DNA from: Bermanella sp034112345
GTDB taxonomy: Bacteria; Pseudomonadota; Gammaproteobacteria; Pseudomonadales; Oceanobacteraceae
Direction: 5' to 3'
DNA: 53,559 nt
NCBI GenBank assembly: GCA_034112345.1
Contig: JAWUVN010000066.1
Location: forward strand, 1-53,559
Under the pieces are notes generated by a model, which made no database searches, was not told the origin of the DNA, and worked only from the letters and a program-made list of their open reading frames with translations. Shown in pieces: positions 17,491 through 26,322 of this stretch (position 1 is the stretch's first letter; every line of letters starts with the position of its first letter). The position numbers and the translations under genes were made by a program.

Positions 17491-18654
17491 ATGATAAAAC
17501 GTGTTTTACTGACCCTAGCGATCTTAGTGTCGCCATTTTCGCTTCCCTCTGCCGTTATGGCCGAAGGTAATATTGATAAAAAACAGCTGAGTGCTGCACA
17601 CCTTAAAAAACTTCGCGATGACATTAACGAGCTACAAAGTTATTTAAAAAAAGCAAAAGACGATCATAAAGATCTGGTTTCCTCATTGCGTAAAAGCGAT
17701 GAAGACGTCGCCAAAATGAGTAAATTAGTACAAGGAATTAAAAAAACGTTGCAGGAGGAACGAGCACGCCTAAAAAAGCTAAAGAGCGAACAAGCGTCGC
17801 TCAACCTCAATAAAAAAACTCAACAAAATACCCTACAAAATATTATTCTTGCCACTTATAAATTAGGGCAAGAACCCCAGCTTAAATTACTCTTAAACCA
17901 AAAAGACCCTAGCCAACTTGCCCGTAACCTTAGTTATCTTCAGTACTTTAACAAAGCCCACCAAACTCAAATAAAGCAGTATCGATCAACTCTTGATAAA
18001 TTGAATTCTATAACTGAAGAAGTCACGCTTAGAAAGAAATCCTTACAATCAAAATTGGCCGAACTGAAAAGCACACATAACAAACTTAAAGCAAAGAAAA
18101 TACAGCAACAAAAAACCGCAACCGCTTTAAATAAAAAGATACAAGGTGACAATCAACGCTTGTCGCGCTTACAACAAGATCGACAAAATTTAATGTCATT
18201 ACTGGGTAAAGTAGAAGAAGTTTTTTTACCTTACGAGCGAGACAAAGAAAGCCGTCCATTTAAACAATTAAAAGGCAAGCTACCAAATCCTATTCAAGTT
18301 AAACCTAGACGCATGTTTGGTATGGTACAAGATAACGGCAAACAGAAATGGCAAGGCTGGTTATACCCCGCAAGCGAAGGTAATGATGTAAGAACCGTTC
18401 ACCATGGTCGCATTGTCTTCAGCGATTGGCTACGAGGTTTTGGCCTGCTAACTATTGTTGACCACGGCCAAGGATATATGAGTTTATACGCACGTAATCA
18501 AGCACTGCTTCGCAGCGTAGGTGACTGGGTAGAATCAGGTGATGTGATTGCCAAACTTGGTCGCAGTGGCGGCTATGAACAATCAGCATTGTATTTTGAA
18601 ATTCGCCATAAGGGTCAGCCACAGAATCCTAGAAAGTGGTTAAAGAAGGGTTAA
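17491..18654 (+). CDS. envC: Murein hydrolase activator EnvC
   Basis: 387 residues: signal peptide (to about residue 24, SAVMAEG), a long Lys/Gln-rich coiled coil (about 30-240), then a LytM/M23 domain (VHHGRIVFSDWLRGFGLLTIVDHGQGYMSLYARN...). The usual catalytic HxH is degenerate (SLYARN and ALYFEIRH instead of TLYAH and LHFE), as in EnvC proteins that activate AmiA/AmiB amidases rather than cut murein themselves. It should act in the periplasm at the division septum under FtsEX control. Length and order match the family. Confidence 0.9.
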   Translation: MIKRVLLTLAILVSPFSLPSAVMAEGNIDKKQLSAAHLKKLRDDINELQSYLKKAKDDHKDLVSSLRKSDEDVAKMSKLVQGIKKTLQEERARLKKLKSEQASLNLNKKTQQNTLQNIILATYKLGQEPQLKLLLNQKDPSQLARNLSYLQYFNKAHQTQIKQYRSTLDKLNSITEEVTLRKKSLQSKLAELKSTHNKLKAKKIQQQKTATALNKKIQGDNQRLSRLQQDRQNLMSLLGKVEEVFLPYERDKESRPFKQLKGKLPNPIQVKPRRMFGMVQDNGKQKWQGWLYPASEGNDVRTVHHGRIVFSDWLRGFGLLTIVDHGQGYMSLYARNQALLRSVGDWVESGDVIAKLGRSGGYEQSALYFEIRHKGQPQNPRKWLKKG

Positions 18655-18813
18655 TCTAAACACCGGACATTTATCCATCACACGTCCTCTATTAACCTGT
18701 TATATCTAGAGCGAATTTTTCTGATATTAATTGAATAAACTAAGCAGCTTAACGACTGTCTTTTTTAAAATAACAGTGACATCATCTATTCTGAAAATTC
18801 CGTTCGCCCAACT

Positions 18814-18845
18814 AAAAAGATCGAGCATTGCTCGATCTTTTTATT
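18814..18845. terminator. Bidirectional terminator between envC and the RND gene
   Basis: AAAAAGATCGAGCA pairs with TGCTCGATCTTTTT: a 14-bp stem with A and T tracts on either side, between convergent genes. The 150 bases between envC and the stem show no gene. Confidence 0.85.
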
Positions 18846-18872
18846 AATAGTAAACCCTATTATTACAGCACC

Positions 18873-21800
18873 TTATTTGTCTCTACCATCAAGCTGACGA
18901 TTCAATTCGGCCTCCATGGCTAAAGGGGATTGTGTATTTCTAGCCAGCAATCGATACATAACCGGTACAATCACTAACGTGAATATTGTAGATGCTAGTA
19001 TGCCGGTTAACACCACAATACCAATCACTGTTCGCGTTTCTGCTCCGGCTCCAAACGACATAATAAGCGGCACGGCACCAAAAGCAGTTGTGATCGCGGT
19101 CATTAATATTGGGCGCAATCGAACAGTGGCCGATTCAATAATCGCTTGCTCAAACGCCATGCCTTCATCACGAAGCTGATTACAGAATTCAACAATTAGT
19201 ATGCCGTTTTTCGCCGTCAGCCCTACCAGCATAATCAAACCTATTTGAGAATATATATTCAATGTTTGCCCAAATACATACAAGCCAACCAATGCGCCTA
19301 TCATGGCCATAGGCACCGTTAGCATAATGACTAATGGGTGAATATAGCTTTCAAACTGAGCTGCCAATACTAAGAACACCACAACCAATGCCAGTGCAAA
19401 AATAAAGTAAATCGATTGCCCACTGCTTTCTAAATCTTGTGATTGGCCTTTGTAGCTGATCACGGCTTCAGCCGGTAGGTGAGTTTTTGCCAAATCGTTT
19501 AAATAGTTTAACGCCTCGCCTAGTGGATAGCCGTCAGCTAAATTTGCTTCAAGTGTAATAGCTCTAATACGGTTATAACGATTTAACGTATTGGCATCTG
19601 CTCTCTCAGAAATAGTCACTAAATTTGCTAGGGGAATCAGTTCGTTATTTTTTCGGCTGCGCACATAAATATTTTTCATATCCAGAGGTGTATTTTGCAG
19701 GCTGCGCTCACCCTCTAAAATCACATCGTATTCTTCACCGCGATCTAAGAAAGTGGTCACTCGACGCGAACCTTGTAGAGTAGCCAAGGTGCTGCCAATC
19801 TCTTCAGCGCTTACGCCAAGGTCAGCCGCCCTTTGGGTATTAATATTAATCAATACTTGTGGCTTGGTTTCTTTATAGTCGTGATCCAACCCGATCAGTT
19901 TTGGATTTTCAGCCGCTTTTTCCAACATGAGATCCCGCCACTGCGCGAGCTGTTCATAGTTGCTACCACCAATCACAAATTGAACTGGTTTACCAAGGCC
20001 CCCACCTAAAGCTTGTCGCATAATAGCAAATGCACGTACGCCAGCTAAGTCACTCAGGCTTTTATTGATACGCCCGATGACTTCGTTCGCAGGAGGCCGC
20101 TCGCTCCAATCTTCAAGTACCACAATTACAAAGCCGCCAGAATAATCTGCAGCCGCACTGAAACTGCGCGGTGTACGTACCAGTAACCGCTTAACAATTC
20201 CTTCGTCTACCATTGGCATTAATCGGGTTTCAATTTCGTCCATGTAGGATTTTGAATAATCATAACTGGACCCTTCGGGTGCCGACACTAAAACAAAAAA
20301 TGCACCGCGATCCTCTTTCGGCGTAAATTCAGTTGGTATGTTCGTAAATAACCAAGCACAACTTAACAACCCCAATCCTAATATAACTAATGCTCGCTTA
20401 GGGGCATTTAACGCATTGTTTAGATACGCTTTATATTGGTCTCGCAATTTATCCAATAATTGATTCGTTTTTCTAGTCAGTGCATTAGGCTCTTCATTCG
20501 CGTGCAGCAGGCGTGAACACATCATGGGTGACAGTGATAACGCGACTAACGATGAAAATGCCACGGCGGCCGACATAGCCACTGCAAATTCTGTAAAGAG
20601 TTTTCCTAGGTCCCCTTCTAAAAATATGATGGGTAAAAAAACCGAAATCAATACCGCCGTTGTGGCCAGAATGGCAAACGAAACTTGTCGCGCCCCTAGG
20701 TAAGCCGCTACTAAAGGTGACTCACCTTCGTCGATACGCCGATGAATATTTTCAAGCATAACAATGGCGTCATCCACCACCATACCAATGGCCAGTATCA
20801 GCGCTAATAGCGTCAGTAGATTGATAGTAAAGCCGAGCATAAACAAAACCACGAACGTGCCCATAAGTGATACCGGTACCGTAATGGCAGGAATCAAGGT
20901 GGCCCGTACATTCCCTAAGAACACATAAATAACAAGAATCACCAAGGCCATGGCAATGAATAGGGTTTGATATACCTCTTTAATAGAGCGCTCTATAAAC
21001 ACTGAGCTGTCATAACTGCGTAGCAGCTCCATGCCTTCTGGTAACTCTGGATTTATTTTGTCCAACAAATCCCTAGCCTTACGTGCCACATCTAATGTAT
21101 TGGCCGTACTTTGCTTGGTTATGCCAACCCCCACCATAGGCACGCCATTGCCGCGGAAGGATTTTCGGTGTTCTTCTGCCGCCAACTCAACTCTTGCTAC
21201 GTCACTCAAACGCACGGGGTAATCGGCATCGGCTCGAATAACAAGTTGTCCAATTTGCTCTGGGGTTGGATACGCTCGCTCTAACCGCACTGTAAATTGT
21301 CGCTGCTCAGATTCAATACTGCCCGCTGGTAATTCAATATTTTCACGGCGCAAAGCATCTTCAATATCACTAATCGTCAACTCACGTGCCGCCAATGCTT
21401 TGCGATCTATCCATACTCTTAACGCGTAATCTAAACCACCACCCACCCGTACACGGGCAACGCCATCAATCACACTAAAGCGATCAATCAAATATCGGTT
21501 GGCATAATCCGTCAGCTCTAACAGCCCCATTCGATCACTTACAAGGTTAAACCACATAATAGTGTCATCATCAGCACCGGCTTTTGTGACTTCGGGTGGC
21601 TCAGCTTCTTCAGGTAAATTATTAAGCACCCGTGACACTCGGTCGCGCACATCATTAGCGGCAGCATCAATGTCACGGTTAATATTAAATTCAATCGAAA
21701 TATCAGAGCGGCCGTCTTTACTGGACGAAATAATATTTTTGATGCCCTCTATTCCAGAGATACGATCTTCAATCACTTGTGTGATGCGCTGCTCTACAAT

Positions 21801-21971
21801 CGCAGCGGCAGCACCTGTGTAGTTTGTACGAATACTTACAACAGGGGCATCAATATCTGGATACTCGCGCAGCGGTAACTTATCAAAAGCTAATAAGCCA
21901 AACGCTAAAATCAATAAGCTAATAACAGATGCTAAAACGGGGCGCTTAACAGATAGGTCGGTAATGATCAT
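18873..21971 (-). CDS. RND efflux transporter, HAE-1 type inner-membrane pump
   Basis: 1032 residues, normal for the AcrB/MexB superfamily. Begins MIITDLSVKRPVLASVISLL, has large periplasmic loops after TM1 and TM7, the proton-relay pair Asp400-Asp401 in GMVVDDAIVMLENIH, and the TM10 Lys in GLTAKNGILIVEF. The sequence is of the branch often found with a lone adaptor (MexK/VexD-like), so drugs or small toxic compounds are probable substrates, but specificity cannot be read. It overlaps the adaptor gene by four bases. No TolC-type gene is nearby, so a shared outer-membrane channel is expected. Confidence 0.92.
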   Translation of the reverse strand: MIITDLSVKRPVLASVISLLILAFGLLAFDKLPLREYPDIDAPVVSIRTNYTGAAAAIVEQRITQVIEDRISGIEGIKNIISSSKDGRSDISIEFNINRDIDAAANDVRDRVSRVLNNLPEEAEPPEVTKAGADDDTIMWFNLVSDRMGLLELTDYANRYLIDRFSVIDGVARVRVGGGLDYALRVWIDRKALAARELTISDIEDALRRENIELPAGSIESEQRQFTVRLERAYPTPEQIGQLVIRADADYPVRLSDVARVELAAEEHRKSFRGNGVPMVGVGITKQSTANTLDVARKARDLLDKINPELPEGMELLRSYDSSVFIERSIKEVYQTLFIAMALVILVIYVFLGNVRATLIPAITVPVSLMGTFVVLFMLGFTINLLTLLALILAIGMVVDDAIVMLENIHRRIDEGESPLVAAYLGARQVSFAILATTAVLISVFLPIIFLEGDLGKLFTEFAVAMSAAVAFSSLVALSLSPMMCSRLLHANEEPNALTRKTNQLLDKLRDQYKAYLNNALNAPKRALVILGLGLLSCAWLFTNIPTEFTPKEDRGAFFVLVSAPEGSSYDYSKSYMDEIETRLMPMVDEGIVKRLLVRTPRSFSAAADYSGGFVIVVLEDWSERPPANEVIGRINKSLSDLAGVRAFAIMRQALGGGLGKPVQFVIGGSNYEQLAQWRDLMLEKAAENPKLIGLDHDYKETKPQVLININTQRAADLGVSAEEIGSTLATLQGSRRVTTFLDRGEEYDVILEGERSLQNTPLDMKNIYVRSRKNNELIPLANLVTISERADANTLNRYNRIRAITLEANLADGYPLGEALNYLNDLAKTHLPAEAVISYKGQSQDLESSGQSIYFIFALALVVVFLVLAAQFESYIHPLVIMLTVPMAMIGALVGLYVFGQTLNIYSQIGLIMLVGLTAKNGILIVEFCNQLRDEGMAFEQAIIESATVRLRPILMTAITTAFGAVPLIMSFGAGAETRTVIGIVVLTGILASTIFTLVIVPVMYRLLARNTQSPLAMEAELNRQLDGRDK

Positions 21972-23026
21972 GCGTCATCCTTGCGCCAGCTTTCAGTTTG
22001 CTCGATCACCTTGCTGCCAGGCTTGACCTTTAATAACCCCTGCCAAACAATTTTATCCCCAAGCTCTAGCCCACTTAATACTTCTACTTTTCCATTTTGA
22101 CGAATGCCAATCTCAATGGATTGCTCGCTGACTGTCATATCGGACGATACCTTGTACACAAGGTGCTTATTGGCGCGCATGAATACCGTTTCTTCTGGCA
22201 GCATCTTGGTGATGCGTTGCTGGTCAATTAAATCTAATGTCAGCAACATTCCTGGGCGTAACAAAGCTTGTTCATTATTAATTTTGGCCCGTACTTTTAT
22301 ACTACGAGTACTTGAATTAACACGAGAATCTAAGGTGACAATTTCACCGTCAAATAGACGGTCTGGATAGGCCACACTAAATGCCTTAATGGCTTGTCCC
22401 ACTTTAATACGGGGTATATATAACTCAGCTAAATTAAAATCCATTTGTAAGTGTGTAACGGAATCCAGTGTCGTGATTTCATCACCAGGCTTGAGCAATG
22501 CACCCGCACTCACATTACGTAACCCCAATAAACCATCAAACGGGGCTTTAATGACTCGGTCTTTTAATGTGGCTTGAACTTGAGCAATGCGTGCACGAGC
22601 GGTATCAATAGACGACTGTAAACGGTCAAGTTCTGAAGCGGATACCGATTTTTGCTTAACCAAGTTTTCTATTCGTTTATATTCACGCTTTTGATCCGCC
22701 AGCTCGATTTTTGCCACATTTAATTGCGCAAGCTCTTCATCATTGGCCAGTGTCAGCAAGGTTTTTCCTTTTTTAACAAACTCACCTTGCTTGAATGAAA
22801 TCTGACTGATTTTTTCTGTGACACTGGCAGTCACACTTACCGATTCAGCAGCACGAGCACTGCCCATAGCCTCAAGTGACTCGGTTACATTGCCTTGGGT
22901 AACTTCATATAATACGACTTGTGCGACAGGGCGCACTCGGGGCGTGGATGAGCTTTCAGCATAATAGCGATACGCTACCGCCAGAATGATGATAATAAGG
23001 GAACCATAAGCAAGCTTGCGCAGCAT
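21968..23026 (-). CDS. RND periplasmic adaptor (membrane fusion protein)
   Basis: 352 residues with an N-terminal signal anchor (SLIIIILAVAYRYYA), a lipoyl half-motif (VTASVTEKISQISFKQGEFVKKGKTLLTL), a helical hairpin (about 110-160), the second lipoyl half (VIKAPFDGLLGLRNVSAGALLKPGD) and beta-barrel and membrane-proximal domains. No lipobox Cys is seen. It bridges the RND pump to an outer-membrane channel. Upstream 200 bases hold the likely promoter region; no regulator gene is adjacent, although RND operons often carry a TetR gene. Confidence 0.92.
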   Translation of the reverse strand: MLRKLAYGSLIIIILAVAYRYYAESSSTPRVRPVAQVVLYEVTQGNVTESLEAMGSARAAESVSVTASVTEKISQISFKQGEFVKKGKTLLTLANDEELAQLNVAKIELADQKREYKRIENLVKQKSVSASELDRLQSSIDTARARIAQVQATLKDRVIKAPFDGLLGLRNVSAGALLKPGDEITTLDSVTHLQMDFNLAELYIPRIKVGQAIKAFSVAYPDRLFDGEIVTLDSRVNSSTRSIKVRAKINNEQALLRPGMLLTLDLIDQQRITKMLPEETVFMRANKHLVYKVSSDMTVSEQSIEIGIRQNGKVEVLSGLELGDKIVWQGLLKVKPGSKVIEQTESWRKDDA

Positions 23027-23238
23027 GGGAAAGTCCTAAGTTAGGTATTGTACGTGATGGCTTTTGATGCCAATCATAAAAATTAGTTTCATCTAGGCTT
23101 AGCCCAGTCAAACATACTGCTTTACACGTTCATTCACTACAAAATCTATAGTGTGACTGGCTGTTATGAATTTTTGTACGAGAGTAATCAATGGTTGGAT
23201 TACTCTTCACTTTTCATACACTTCGGCTTACTAACCGA

Positions 23239-23535
23239 TTAATACTGATGAAACTGCCCTGTCACAAACATATCCACCTTACTGACCATTTGATCTCTTA
23301 AAGCAGTCAGCGCCACAACCCGAGTATCACTTTTATATGCTTCGAAGTGCTCACTGCTTGGAAATTGAATCACATGAATTTCATCAGGCTCATGTTCTGC
23401 CTTATTCTCATTATAAGAGGCACTGAGCAAATTCCCTTCATGCTCTCGTAATATGGGAATCACCCTAGATTCAAATTCACGTAAGCCTTGGATTCCATTT
23501 TTGCTGGCGTACAGTAATGCGATTATTTGAATCAT
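23239..23535 (-). CDS. Small DUF1330/ABM-fold protein
   Basis: 98 residues resembling the dimeric alpha+beta-barrel (ABM) group: IIALLYASKNGIQGLREFESRVIPILREHEG, then DEIHVIQFPSSEHFEAYKSD with the FPS...F pattern typical of DUF1330-like proteins. Family members include monooxygenase-like and unknown proteins, so no reaction can be given. It is on the same strand as the RND genes but separated from the adaptor by about 210 bases, so co-regulation is uncertain. Confidence 0.7.
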   Translation of the reverse strand: MIQIIALLYASKNGIQGLREFESRVIPILREHEGNLLSASYNENKAEHEPDEIHVIQFPSSEHFEAYKSDTRVVALTALRDQMVSKVDMFVTGQFHQY

Positions 23536-23841
23536 GGGCTTCTCACTCGAAAATTAGCGTACAGTTAAAGTACTGCATTTATGCACACTGCCTTGTTGAC
23601 TATAAGCATACTGACAGTTTTGGCGGGTGTTGCCCGTGCTCACGGCCTATGTCATTAGGCCGTTAGACACTCCAAAATCAGACCTGTGTACGTTAAAACT
23701 GAGCCAGTAGTAACAATTACACTCAAAATAGCAATCAAAACACCTCTTAAAGCCCCTATTAACGCCTGTTTACTTCAAATTTCATAACAATCTGTTATAA
23801 CTTAATACAGCTTATTATAAAGATTATTAAAAGAGACGCCC
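23536..23841. other. Intergenic region with a 7-bp perfect hairpin
   Basis: Gene-free, between divergent genes. CGGCCTA-TGTCAT-TAGGCCG at 23643-23662 is a perfect stem without a T tract, so not a normal terminator. Just upstream of the protease gene are AT-rich blocks (CTGTTATAACTTAATACAG, about 23790-23809, an imperfect dyad) that may hold its promoter. Confidence 0.5.
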
Positions 23842-25176
23842 ATGTCACGCCTGCTGATCATTGCCCTGTGTTCTGTATTGTCCATTCCTACGTTTGCCGA
23901 AGATGTTTTAAACGGTGACGCTCAGGTTACGCCATCTCGCTTACCCCTTGAAGAGTTACGCGCTTTCGCTGAAATTTTTGAACGCATCCGTACCAGCTAT
24001 GTTGAAACGGTTGACGATAAAACACTATTAGAAAATGCCATTCATGGCATGCTAAGTGGTCTTGACCCTCACTCTTCGTATTTAGGATCAGAGGACTTTG
24101 AGGATCTGCGTAACAACACAAGTGGCAAGTTTGGCGGTCTGGGCATAGAAGTAGGCATCGAAGATGGTTTCATTAAAGTGGTCAGCCCAATTGATGACAC
24201 CCCCGCACAAAAAGCCGGTATTTTAGCCGGTGACCTAATTATTAAAATTGATGACACTCCTGTTAAAGGCATTGGCTTAACGAAGGCCATTGATAAAATG
24301 CGTGGCGAACCCGGCAGCAAAATTGATTTAACCATTTTACGCGATGGAGAAAATAAACCTTTAGAGATATCCCTTAACCGTGCCGAGATTAAGATCACCA
24401 GCGTTAAGCACAAGCTAATTGATGATCAATTTGGCTATTTACGCATTACTCAATTTCAAGAAAATACAGGCGCTGACACACATAAAGCCCTGCAAAAACT
24501 ACTTGATGAAAGCAAGCAATCACTGTCGGGGGTTATTTTAGATTTACGCAATAACCCAGGCGGCGTACTAGACGCAGCAGTAGCCGTTAGCGATACCTTT
24601 ATAGACAATGGATTACTTGTGTATACACAAGGCCGCGTGAGTAATGCTGACGTGCGTTACCAAGCCACAGTAGATACATTAATGCCTGAACTGCCACTTG
24701 TAGTACTCATCAATGCGGGCAGCGCTTCAGCATCGGAAATTGTGGCTGGTGCGTTACAAGATCATAAGCGTGCCGTCGTCATGGGTACGCAAAGCTTTGG
24801 TAAGGGTTCGGTACAAACCGTATTACCACTGAATGGCGAGCACGCATTGAAACTCACTACTGCGCGCTATTACACGCCAAATGGCCGATCAATTCAGGCT
24901 AAGGGCATTACCCCAGATATTGAAGTGCACCAGGGTAAGTTTACTGAAAGCTCTGAAGCTGGGTATTACAAAGAAGCTGATCTTGAAGGGCATTTAAGCA
25001 GTGAAGGCAAAGCTGATAAACCTACCAAAGACAACTGGCCCACTCAAGCTGAACGCATGCAAAAAGACTATCAGTTAAACCAAGCCTTAACTGTACTAAA
25101 AGGTATGAACATTTTAATTAACATTGAAAACAAAGCCACAGCTGATGATACTCAAGACACCCCCGCTGACACTTAG
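23842..25176 (+). CDS. Carboxyl-terminal processing protease, S41 family
   Basis: 444 residues: signal peptide (cleavage near Phe-Ala-Glu, residue 19), a cap helix region, a PDZ domain (about 95-180, GGLGIEVGIEDGFIKVVSPI), and the S41 catalytic core. Catalytic dyad Ser296 in NAGSASASEI and Lys321 in SFGKGSV, 25 residues apart as in the family. Acts in the periplasm on C-termini of secreted or cell-wall enzymes. In related genomes it follows envC directly; here it is 5.2 kb away with its own upstream region. The last 30 residues are Asp/Thr-rich and overlap the next gene. Confidence 0.92.
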   Translation: MSRLLIIALCSVLSIPTFAEDVLNGDAQVTPSRLPLEELRAFAEIFERIRTSYVETVDDKTLLENAIHGMLSGLDPHSSYLGSEDFEDLRNNTSGKFGGLGIEVGIEDGFIKVVSPIDDTPAQKAGILAGDLIIKIDDTPVKGIGLTKAIDKMRGEPGSKIDLTILRDGENKPLEISLNRAEIKITSVKHKLIDDQFGYLRITQFQENTGADTHKALQKLLDESKQSLSGVILDLRNNPGGVLDAAVAVSDTFIDNGLLVYTQGRVSNADVRYQATVDTLMPELPLVVLINAGSASASEIVAGALQDHKRAVVMGTQSFGKGSVQTVLPLNGEHALKLTTARYYTPNGRSIQAKGITPDIEVHQGKFTESSEAGYYKEADLEGHLSSEGKADKPTKDNWPTQAERMQKDYQLNQALTVLKGMNILINIENKATADDTQDTPADT

Positions 25177-26101
25177 TTTTTTATGGCTCGCCATGCTTAG
25201 TGCTGGCAGTCATGCACAATCAGAAGGGGAATCGATCACCCCTTTTGAAAAGCAAGTCTCTGGGTACCAATCCACAGCTCAACCTCCCTTAACGTCAAGC
25301 TACGTTGCCCCCGCCCGCTTGGCCATTATCATTGATGACTTGGGAAACAGCCTGCATAAAGGCTTAAAAGCCATTGCTCTTCCTGCACCCATTAGCTTTG
25401 CCGTTATGCCCCACCGCAAATACAGCAAGACACTGGCTGAGCGAGCTGGCCGCTTAGGCCGTGATGTATTACTTCACGCACCCATGAGTACGATTAACGG
25501 CCGAGAACTGGGCGCAGGTGCGTTAAGCCAAGATTTAAGCGAGCAGGTCTTTAAAGATAAGCTGCGTTTTTCCATTGCTAATACGCCGTTCATTTCAGGT
25601 GTTAACAATCATATGGGCAGCCAATTAACCACTGAGCCACAAGCCATGAAGTGGGTAATGGATGTATTGAAAGAAGAGCAGTTATTCTTTGTGGATAGCC
25701 GTACCCATGCTCGCAGCATTGGTTACAAAACGGCCTTTAAGATGGGATTATCCACCGCCAATCGAGACATTTTTTTAGATCATGAAATTAATATTAATAG
25801 CATTCACATTCAATTTAAAAAAGCCCTAGCCATTGCTAAGCGTTATGGCAGTGCCATTGCAATTGGCCACCCTCATGATGCGACTCTGACGTATTTGAAT
25901 CATGTATTACCACAACTAGACGGCAGCAATGTGGCCATTCACAGCGTAAGTGATTTATTAAAGGGTGGTATGAAGGTGCGCCCTGACAGCACAAGAGAAA
26001 ACCAACCAGCGAACATGCCATCATTGGATGCCTTGGTAAATAATCTTCTTCAGCAAACTCAGCCCGCTCAGATACAAACAAAAGAAACGAGGATTTATTG
26101 A
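25145..26101 (+). CDS. Divergent polysaccharide deacetylase (YibQ family)
   Basis: About 318 residues from the ATG at 25145 (a TTG at 25124 is less likely). Signal peptide ending SAGSHAQ, then the DUF610 type NodB-like fold: RLAIIIDDLGNSLHKG at the start, FAVMPH, LLHAPM, FISGVNNHMGSQLT, FVDSRTHARSIG, and IAIGHPH. The Asp pair and two His positions suggest a metal site. Substrate unknown; the constant link to gpmI, envC and ctp suggests envelope polysaccharide or peptidoglycan work. Overlaps the protease gene by 32 bases, so translation is likely coupled. Confidence 0.88.
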   Translation: MILKTPPLTLSFLWLAMLSAGSHAQSEGESITPFEKQVSGYQSTAQPPLTSSYVAPARLAIIIDDLGNSLHKGLKAIALPAPISFAVMPHRKYSKTLAERAGRLGRDVLLHAPMSTINGRELGAGALSQDLSEQVFKDKLRFSIANTPFISGVNNHMGSQLTTEPQAMKWVMDVLKEEQLFFVDSRTHARSIGYKTAFKMGLSTANRDIFLDHEININSIHIQFKKALAIAKRYGSAIAIGHPHDATLTYLNHVLPQLDGSNVAIHSVSDLLKGGMKVRPDSTRENQPANMPSLDALVNNLLQQTQPAQIQTKETRIY

Positions 26102-26264
26102 TCCTAACTTAACCGTTTAAGCGGGTCTTTATCATGCTGCTCACCAAGTGGCTCCTACTAATAGTTACCCTGACTAAAAATAGGAATAATAATTTAAAGT
26201 TTGTATTTTACCTGCCCTACAATCCTCCTTACACACCGACCTCAAAAATGATAAATCGGAGCAC

Positions 26265-26301
26265 AAAAAAGCCCAGCGGATTACTCAACTGGGCTTTTTA
26301 T
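26265..26301. terminator. Bidirectional terminator after the deacetylase and yheS
   Basis: AAAAAAGCCCAG pairs with CTGGGCTTTTT around a 12-base loop, between convergent genes. Confidence 0.85.
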
Positions 26302-26322
26302 TTATCGGAAAAACGATACTAT

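Noticed and set aside
17491..18654. EnvC as an active M23 peptidase
   Set aside because: The catalytic HxH and metal residues are degenerate, as in amidase activators.
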